DNA of 64,000 nt from Propionibacteriaceae bacterium (GTDB lineage: Bacteria > Actinomycetota > Actinomycetes > Propionibacteriales > Propionibacteriaceae): the NCBI GenBank assembly GCA_017306015.1, contig JAFKJK010000018.1, positions 62,001-126,000 of the forward strand, given 5' to 3'. Below are positions 15,879-24,300 of the stretch, in pieces. The notes under the pieces were generated by a model. That model searched no databases. It was not told the origin of the DNA and saw only the letters and a program-made list of their open reading frames with translations. Positions within the stretch are counted from its first letter, which is position 1; each line of letters begins with the position of its first letter. Position numbers and translations under genes: made by a program.

Positions 15879-18122
15879 TCAGCAGACGACCAGTGACAGC
15901 AGCCGGGCCGCCGCACCCTTGTCGAGGGGCTGGTTACCGCTGCCGCACTTGGGCGAGACCACGCAGGCCGGGCAGCCGGACTCGCACTCGCAGGTGCGCA
16001 GCCGTTCGAGGGTGGCGGTGAGCCAGCGCTCGAACAGGTCGTAGCCCCGCTCGGCGAAGCCGGCGCCGCCGGCCGCACCGTCGTGGACGAAGACGGTCAG
16101 GGCACCTGTGTCGGGGTGCAGGACGGTCGACAGTCCGCCGATGTCCCAGCGGTCGCACGGCGCGAACGCCGGCAGCAGCCCGATCGCGGTGTGCTCGGCC
16201 GCGTGGGCCGCACCCGGCAACTCCGCCGGGCTGAAGCCGGTCAGGGCGCAACCGTCCAGGCTGTACCAGACGGCCTGAGTCCGGAGCAGCCGTCGCGGCA
16301 GGTCCAGGGGGGTGGAGTCCCACACCGTGCCGGTGAACTCGTCGCGGCGCAGGTAGCCGGTCACCTGGCTGGACAGTTCGACCATGCCGAAGCCGACGGT
16401 GGCCGCACCCAGCCGGCGCTCGCGCAGTCGCTCGAGGATCTGCAGGTCGGTGGTGCCCAGTGCCTGGGTGAAGTAGCCGTCCCGGGACGGCGCCACCAGC
16501 GCGGTGTGGTCGGACGGCTGGTAGTCCGTGACCCGCCAGCTCTCGCCCTGGTGCAGGTAGATCGCGCCGGTGTGCAGGGTGCGGTCGGCGGCGGCCGGGT
16601 CGACCTGGCCCAGCACCCGGCCGGTGGCTTCCTCCACCACCTCGATGCTGTCCCCGCCGCTGGAGCGCAGGTCGATCGCGTCCACGGCCCGGTCCGGACG
16701 GGTCCAGTACCAGCCGTTGGTGCGACGGCGCAGGTAGCCGGCGTCCCCGAGCCGGGACAGGACGGTGGGCAGGCCGGGTCCGAAGAACTCGGCGTCCGCT
16801 TCGGTCACCGGCAACTCCTGGGCGGCAGCTGCCACGTGCAGCGCCAGCACCTGGGGGTTGTCCGGGTGCAGCACCGTCCGCTCCACCGGGACGTCGAAGA
16901 TCAACTCGGGGTGCGCGCACAGGAAGGAGTCCAACGGGTCGGGGCGAGCCACCAGCACGGCCAGGGCGTCCCGCTCCGCCCGCCCCGCGCGTCCGGCCTG
17001 CTGCCACAGCGCGGCCAGGGTGCCGGGGAAGCCGCAGGTGAGCACCGCGTCCACGCCGGAGATGTCCACGCCGAGTTCGAGGGCGTTCGTGCTGGCCACC
17101 CCGCGGAGCTGGCCGCTCTGCAGGCCGGCCTCGATCGTCCGCCGATCCCCGGCCAGATAGCCGCTCCGGTAGGCCCGCACCGTGTCGTCCGTCCCCAGTG
17201 TGTCCTGGGCTCGCCGCGCGACCAGTTCCGCCTGCACCCGGGAGGTGGTGAAAGCCAGCGTCTGCCGGCCCTCACCGACCAGCCGGGCGAGCAGCCCTGC
17301 CGTCTCCTGGTGGGGATCCCCGGCCGGCTGCCACAGCAGGAAGTCCAGCGCCGGCCGGGCGGACGCGTCCGCCGAGACCTCGACCACGTCGTCCACCCCG
17401 GCGAGCCGGCACAGCAACTCACCGGCGTCCGCGACGGTCGCCGATGCGCTGATGAAGACCGGCTCGGCGCCGTAGTGGCGCGCCAGTCGGCGGAGCCGGC
17501 GCAGCACCGACGCGACGTGCGCCCCGAACAGCCCCCGGTACCGGTGCGCCTCGTCCACCACCACGTAGCGCAGGGTCGACAACAGCCGCACCCAGTGCTG
17601 GTGACGCGGCAGCACCGAGCGGTGCAGCATGTCGGGATTGGTGGCAATGAGATCGCCGAAATCGCGGGCAAAACGCCGCTCTCCGGTTTCGGAGTCCCCA
17701 TCAAGGGTGACCGGACGCCACCCGGTCAGACCCAGCGACCGGAATACCCGCAATTGGTCATGAGCCAGCGCTTTGGTGGGCGACAGGTAGATCGCGGTGT
17801 GCCCACGATCGAGCCCCAGCGGGCCGGCGCCCACGTCGAAGCCGAGCCGTCCGTCCGCCGTCGCGGCCAACACCGGCAGCAGGTACGCCAACGTCTTGCC
17901 CGACGCCGTCGGGGTGGACAGCGCGACGTGGCGACCACCGAACGCCGCCTGCGCAGCCAGCGACTGGTGCTCCCACAAGGCCGTCACCCCCAGGCTGCCG
18001 ATGGCGGCCCGGACCGGCTCACTGACCCACTCCGGGAACGGGACGCTGCTCCCCGCGCTCGACGGCCGGTGCTCGTGGTGGCGCACCCGCTCGTCCTCAG
18101 CGAGCCACCCCGGAACCGTCAT
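15879..18122 (-). CDS. SftH/MrfA-like DEAH helicase with DUF1998 zinc domain
   Basis: This superfamily II helicase has about 747 aa. RecA domain 1 carries TPTASGKTLAYLLP (Walker A, about 68-81), STPT-type motif Ia and VVVDEAHRYRG (DEAH box, about 185-195). Domain 2 carries ATNALELGVDISG-type motif V (here STNALELGVDI) and QQAGRAGR motif VI. The C-terminal DUF1998 domain ends with clustered cysteines CECESGCPACVVSPKC, expected to bind zinc. M. smegmatis SftH is a 3'-5' DNA translocase, and B. subtilis MrfA repairs mitomycin damage. The ATG at 18122 is preferred; the frame extends upstream into the divergent promoter region. In mycobacteria Rv3649 lies in the same place beside the tad genes. 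Confidence 0.93.
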   Translation of the reverse strand: MTVPGWLAEDERVRHHEHRPSSAGSSVPFPEWVSEPVRAAIGSLGVTALWEHQSLAAQAAFGGRHVALSTPTASGKTLAYLLPVLAATADGRLGFDVGAGPLGLDRGHTAIYLSPTKALAHDQLRVFRSLGLTGWRPVTLDGDSETGERRFARDFGDLIATNPDMLHRSVLPRHQHWVRLLSTLRYVVVDEAHRYRGLFGAHVASVLRRLRRLARHYGAEPVFISASATVADAGELLCRLAGVDDVVEVSADASARPALDFLLWQPAGDPHQETAGLLARLVGEGRQTLAFTTSRVQAELVARRAQDTLGTDDTVRAYRSGYLAGDRRTIEAGLQSGQLRGVASTNALELGVDISGVDAVLTCGFPGTLAALWQQAGRAGRAERDALAVLVARPDPLDSFLCAHPELIFDVPVERTVLHPDNPQVLALHVAAAAQELPVTEADAEFFGPGLPTVLSRLGDAGYLRRRTNGWYWTRPDRAVDAIDLRSSGGDSIEVVEEATGRVLGQVDPAAADRTLHTGAIYLHQGESWRVTDYQPSDHTALVAPSRDGYFTQALGTTDLQILERLRERRLGAATVGFGMVELSSQVTGYLRRDEFTGTVWDSTPLDLPRRLLRTQAVWYSLDGCALTGFSPAELPGAAHAAEHTAIGLLPAFAPCDRWDIGGLSTVLHPDTGALTVFVHDGAAGGAGFAERGYDLFERWLTATLERLRTCECESGCPACVVSPKCGSGNQPLDKGAAARLLSLVVC

Positions 18123-18215
18123 GCGCCCAGCCTGCCACGCGCGGCTGTCACCCGAATAACCGACAACAGTCCGGAATATCCGCCGAAACGACGCACTAAA
18201 TGTGCTTACGCCAAG

Positions 18216-18243
18216 CGCAAATGTCACCTTTGCGGGGACTTAT
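18216..18243 (+). promoter_or_regulatory. Inverted repeat and GGGGACTTAT motif upstream of the giant repeat gene
   Basis: CGCAAA (18216-18221) and TTTGCG (18229-18234) form a 6-bp inverted repeat with a 7-bp spacer, compatible with a dimeric operator. It runs straight into GGGGACTTAT (18234-18243), a motif also present at 3544-3553, in both places about 60 bp before an ATG. The region is the divergent promoter zone between the helicase and the giant gene. Confidence 0.35.
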
Positions 18244-18300
18244 GCATCACCTGACACGTAGTCATCATGAACCTGGATGTTGATCGCCAACTGAGGGGTT

Positions 18301-21300
18301 ATGGTGACAGGATCGAAGAGGGGCGTGCTCGCGCGCACATTCGTTCGGACAGCGGTAGTCGCAGCGACGTCGGTCGCCTTGTTGTTCACAGGCTGGGGGG
18401 CAGCCACACCAGCGCAGGCCGCCGCCTGCTCGACCAGCGTGCAGAATCGGCATACCGCGACGGCGGCGGGCACGGCCAAGGTCGGCAGTACCCTGACCGC
18501 GACGCTCACCACGTCCAGTGGCACGCTCGGCACGGCGACGGGCTGGACGTGGTACCGCGCCGGCACCGCGATCCCCGGCGCGACAGCCCAGACCTACACG
18601 CTCACGGCCGCCGACCTCGCCAAGACACTGACGGTCGCGATCGCGGTCAAGTACCAGAGCTTCCTCAGCTCCTGCACCTTCACCAAGACCTCGGCGGCCA
18701 CGGCGAGTGTCGCCAACGGTGACCTCCTCGCCGCCACCCCGACGATGTCCGGCACCGCCAAGGTCGGCTCGACGCTGAGCGCGGACACCGGCAGCTGGAG
18801 CCCGGTGCCCGCCTTCACCTACCAGTGGAACCGCGGCGGCACCCCCGTCGCCGGCGCCACCCTGCCGACCTACGTCCCGACCGTCACGGACGCCGGCGCG
18901 ACGCTGACCGTCAGCGTCACCGGCACCCTCGCCGGCTACACCACCGCCACCAGGACCTCCGCGGCGACGTCCGCAGTCGCGACCGGCGACCTGACCGCGC
19001 CCACCCCAACCATCACCGGCACCGCCAAGGTCGGCCAGACGCTGACCGCCGTCCCGGGCGGCTGGAACCCCGGGACGACCGCCCTCAGCTACCAGTGGAA
19101 CCGCGGCGGAACCGCCATCAGCGGCGCCACGTCGGCGACCTACGTCGCCACGATCGCCGACCTCAACGCGACCCTGACGGTCAGCGTCACCGGGACCCTC
19201 GCCGGCTACACCACGGCCACCCGGACCTCTGCTGCCACCGCGGCCGTCGCGGCCGGCGACCTCGGCACGGTCACGCCGATCATCTCCGGCACCGCCAAGG
19301 TCGGCAACACCCTCACCGCCATCCCGGGAGCCTGGACGCCGTCCACCACAGCCTTCACCTACCAGTGGTACCGCGGCTCCACCGCGATCGCCGGCGCCAC
19401 CGCCGCCACCTACGCCCTCGCCGCCGCCGATGCCGGCGCTGCCGTGAGGGTGAGCGTCACCGGCTCCGCCACCGGCTACACCGCGACCACGGTCAGTTCC
19501 GCCGCGACCGCTGCGGTCGGCAACGGCACGTTCACCACCGTCGCCCCCACCATCAGCGGAACCGCCCGGGTGGGCAGCACGCTCGCCGCAGCGACCGGCA
19601 CGTGGACGCCGGCACCATCGAACGGCTACACCTACGCCTGGCTCCGCGACGGCGTCGCGATCACCGGCGCCACCTCGGCCAGCTACACCCTGGTCACCGC
19701 CGACGCCGGACGCGCGATCAGCGTCCAGGTGTCCGGCGCGGGTGCCGGCTACGACCCCGCCTCGGCGACCTCGACCGCGATCGGCGTCGCCTCCGGCAGC
19801 ATCACCACCGCGACCCCGACCATCAGCGGCACCCTCGCCGTCGGCAAGGTGCTCACCGCAGCGACCGGCACGTGGTCGCCGATGCCCGGCAGCTTCACGT
19901 ACGCGTGGCTGCGGGACGGCAGCGCGATCCTCGGCGCCACCGCGTCCACCTACACGCTGGTCGCCGATGACCAGGGCCACGCGATCAGCGTCCAGGTCTC
20001 GGGCACCGTCACCGGCTACGACACCGCGACGGCGACCTCCGTGGCCACTGCCGCCATCGCGGCGGGCACCATCGCCACGGTCAAGCCGACGATCTCCGGC
20101 ACCCCGCAGGTCGGCCAGCAGCTCACGGCCGCCGTCGCCGGCTGGTCGCCGATGCCGGCCGCCTTCACCTACCAGTGGTACCGCTCCGGCACCGCGATCA
20201 GCGGCGCGACCAGCGCCGGCTACACGCTCGTCGCAGCCGACCAGGGCGCGACGATCACCGTGACCGTCACCGGCTCGGTGACCGGGTACTCCGCCGGCTC
20301 GGCCACCTCCAACGCCAGCACCACCGTCGTCGTCGGCACCTTCGCCGCGGGCACCCCGGTGATCTCCGGCAACGCGTCCCTCGGTTCGACGCTCACCGTC
20401 ACCGAGGGCACCTGGACGCCGGCACCGGACGGCTTCAGCTACGTCTGGCTGCGGGACGGATCCCAGATCAGCGGCGCGACCTCGTCCAGCTACGTGCTGG
20501 GCAGCTCCGACATCGGGACGAGGATCAGCGTCCGGGTCACCGCGACCAGCGCCGGCTTCACCTCGCTGTCGGCGACCTCGGCGCAGACCGCCAGCGTCGG
20601 CGCGGGCGTCTTCACCGCCGGCGTGCCGACGATCAGCGGGTGGCCCGCCGTCGGTTCGCAGCTCACCGCCACCGCGGGCACCTGGACGCCGACCCCCGAC
20701 AGCCTCGCCTACGCCTGGCTGCGGGACGGATCCCCGATCAGCGGCGCGACCTCGCTCACCTACACCCTCGCCGCCGCCGACCAGGGCCACCTGATCGGTT
20801 TCCGGGTCACCGCGTCCAAGACCGGCTTCGTCGACGCCTCGGCCACCGCCAATCTCGGCACCTCCATCGGGAAGGGCACCTTCGGCTCGACCGGCTCGGC
20901 CGGCATCTCCGGCACCGCGAAGGTCGGCGTCCCGGTCACCGCCACCCCGCCGACGTGGACGCCGGCGCCGACCGGCTACACCTACCAGTGGTACGCGGCC
21001 GGGCTGGCCATCCCGGGCGCGACCGGCGCCGCCTACACGCCGGTCGCCGCGGACGCGACCAAAGCCTTGACGGTGGTCGTCACCGGCCAGCGGGACGGCT
21101 ACACCGACGCCATCGCGACGTCCGCAGCCGTGACCGTCGCCCCCGGCACCATCACGGCCGGCACACCCTCCATCTCCGGCACCCCGACGGTCGGCCAGAC
21201 CCTGACCGCCGCCACCGGTACCTGGAGCCCGGCCCCGGGCACGTTCGACTACCAGTGGTACGCCGACGGCACCGCGATCGGCTCCAACGCGGCCAGCTAC

Positions 21301-24300
21301 GTCCTCACCGCGGCCGAGCAGGGCCGGGCGATCACCGCGAAGGTGACCGCGCACCTGGCCGGCTACGCCGACGCCAGCGCGACCTCCGCCGCCACGTCCG
21401 CCGTGGCCAAGGGGACGATCACCGCCGGCGCGGTCTCGATCCTCGGCACGGCGGCCGTCGGCCAGACCCTGACCGCGGCCACCGGCACCTGGAGCCCGGC
21501 CCCGGCCTTCGGCTACCAGTGGTACCGGGGAGCGGACGCGATCAGCGGGGCCACCTCGGCCGCCTACACCCTCGGCTCTGCCGACCTCGGCTCGGCGATC
21601 ACCGTCAAGGTGACCGGCTCTCTCGCCGGCTACACCGACCGCAGCGTCACCTCGGCCGCGACCTCGGCCGTCGCCAGCGGCGCGTTCACCACCAGCACGC
21701 CGACCGTCACCGGCACCATGCAGGTCGGCCAGCAGCTGACCGCCGTCCCCGGCACCTGGTCACCGGCAGCGACCTTCGGCTTCCAGTGGTACCGGGACGC
21801 GTCCCCGATCAGCGGCGCCATCGCGTCCACTTACACCCTCGTCGCGGCCGACCTGGGCACCAAGGTCACCGTCCTGGTCACCGGCTCGGCCACCGGCTTC
21901 GCCACCACCTCGGTGTCGTCGGTCGCCGGCTCCACCGTCGCGGCCGGCCAGTTCACCACGGTCCTGCCCACGGTCTCGGGCACCCCGGCGGTCGGCCTCA
22001 CCCTCACCGCCGACGCCGGCACCTGGTCGCCGACCGCGAGCTACGCCTACCAGTGGCTCCGCGGAGGGGTGGCCATCGCGTCCGCGACCGCCCAGACCTA
22101 CGTGGTCACCACCGCGGACCTCGGTGCGCAGCTCAGCGTCAAGGTCACCGGCACCCGGACCGGCTACGCGTCGACGTCGGTCACCTCGGCCGCCACGGCG
22201 ACCGTCGCCGCCGGTGCGTTCTCCACCACCGTCATCCCGACGGTCTCCGGCACGGCAGCGGTCGGCGAGACCCTCTCCGCCACGCCCGGCACCTGGGCGC
22301 CGGCCCCGGCCAGCTTCACCTACGTCTGGCAGCGGGACGGACTGCAGATCTCCGGCGCCACCAGCGCCACCTACACCCTCGTCCCCGCAGACCAGGGCCA
22401 CCAGGTGCGGGTCCTGGCGACCGCACATCTCACCGGCTACGCCGACACCACCACCACTTCGGCAGCGGTGACCGTCCAGTACGGCACCTTCACCACCGTC
22501 GGCGCCGTCACGGTTACCGGGACGCCGCGCGTCGGCCAGACCCTGACCGCAGCCTCGGCGGCGTCGGTTCCGGCCGCCGACGCCGTCAGCTACCAGTGGT
22601 ACCGAGGCGCGGACGCCATCAGCGGCGCGAACTCCGCGTCCTACCCGGTGGTCCTCGCCGATCTCGGCGCCACCCTCAAGGTGGTCGCCACCGTCGTGAA
22701 GACCGGCTACTCCGCCGCCACCGCGAGCTGGACCGCACCGGCAGGCGTCGGCAACGGCAGCTTCACGGCCGGCACCCCGGCCGTGTCCGGCAGCGCGACG
22801 GTCGGCAGCACGCTGACCGCGTCCACCGGCACGTGGAGCCCCGGCCCGTCGTCCTACGACTACCAGTGGCTCGCCGACGGAACCGCGATCACCGGCGCCA
22901 CCGGGACGACGTTCGTCCTCACCGCCGACCAGGCCGGCCAGCAGGTGAGCGTGCGGGTCACCGCCCACCGCAGCGGCTACGACAGCCTGGACGCGGCGTC
23001 CGCCGCCACGGCGACCGTCACCGCCGGCAGCCTCACCCCAGGCGATGTCAGGATCGGCGGAAGCACCGCGGTCGGCAAGACCCTGACCGCGTCCCCGGGC
23101 ACGTGGACGCCGGCAGCCACGTCGTTCACCTACCAGTGGAAGGCCGACGGCGTGGCCATCGCCGGCGCCGACCAGGCGGACTACGTCCCGACCGCAGCAG
23201 AGCTCGGCAAGACGCTGAGCGTCGAGGTGACCGGCCACCGGGCCGGGTACACCGACACCACCGCGTCCGCTGTCGTCAACGGCGAGGTCGTCCCCGGGAC
23301 GCTGACCGCGGGCAGCGCCAGCGTGACCGGCACGGCGGCCGTCGGCCGGACCCTCGTCGTCGACCCGGGCACGTGGACGCCGTCCCCGGCGTTCGGCTAC
23401 CAGTGGTACTGCACCACCCTCGCCGGCACCAGGGGAGTCGGCGACAACTCGCCGGCGCTCACCCTGACCGCCGACCAGCTCGGCTGCACCATCTCGGTGA
23501 AGGTCACCGGATCCCGGGCCGGCTACAACGACAAGGCGATCACGGTCGGCGCGACCGGCGCGGTCTCCGTGGGCAACCTTGCGCACGGGACGGTGTGGAT
23601 CTCCGGGACCCTCGCGGTCGGCAGCGTGCTCACCGCACAGACCGGCTCCTGGGATCCGATGCCCACGCTCAGCTACCAGTGGTTCCGCGGCGAGATGCCC
23701 ATCGACGGTGCGACCGCCGCCACGTACACGGTGCGCTCCGGCGACGTCAACAAGACCTTGTCGGTGCAGGTGACCGCCAGTCTCGCCGGCTACGAGGACG
23801 TGACCATCGGCGCCGAGACCGACGCGAAGATCTCCGCGATCGCGGTCACCCCCGGCACCGTGACCCTGGTCGGTAGCCCGGTCGTCGGCCAGACACTGGC
23901 CGTCAACGAGGGCACCTGGAGCCCGTCCGGGACCACGTTCGGCTACCGGTGGTACCGGGACGGCGAGCAGGTCGCCACCACCCCGGCGTACCAGCTCACC
24001 GCCGCCGACCTCGGCGCCACCATGTCGGTCGTCGTCCACGGCACGGCCGAGGACTACGCGTGGGTCGAGGCCACCGCGACTGCCGCGACGAAGGTGGTCA
24101 AGGGCACCATCGCCACCACCCCCGTCCTGGTCACCGGCACCGCGCAGGTCGGACGGACGCTGCACGGCTCGGCGGACGGCTGGACCCCGGAGCCGGCCCA
24201 GGCCTTCGCCTGGCTCCGCGACGGGAACGTGGTCACCGGCGCCACCGGCACGTCCTACCAGCTCACCGCTGCCGACCTGGGCGCCGCCATCACCTTCCGG

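Noticed and set aside
18265-21354. Long reverse-strand open frame (about 1,029 codons) opposite the giant repeat gene, and similar long frames at 20175-23876 and 21760-25278
   Set aside because: They mirror the repeated codons of the giant gene; composition is Arg/Gly/Asp-rich with no domains. G+C-rich codon bias keeps such frames open.
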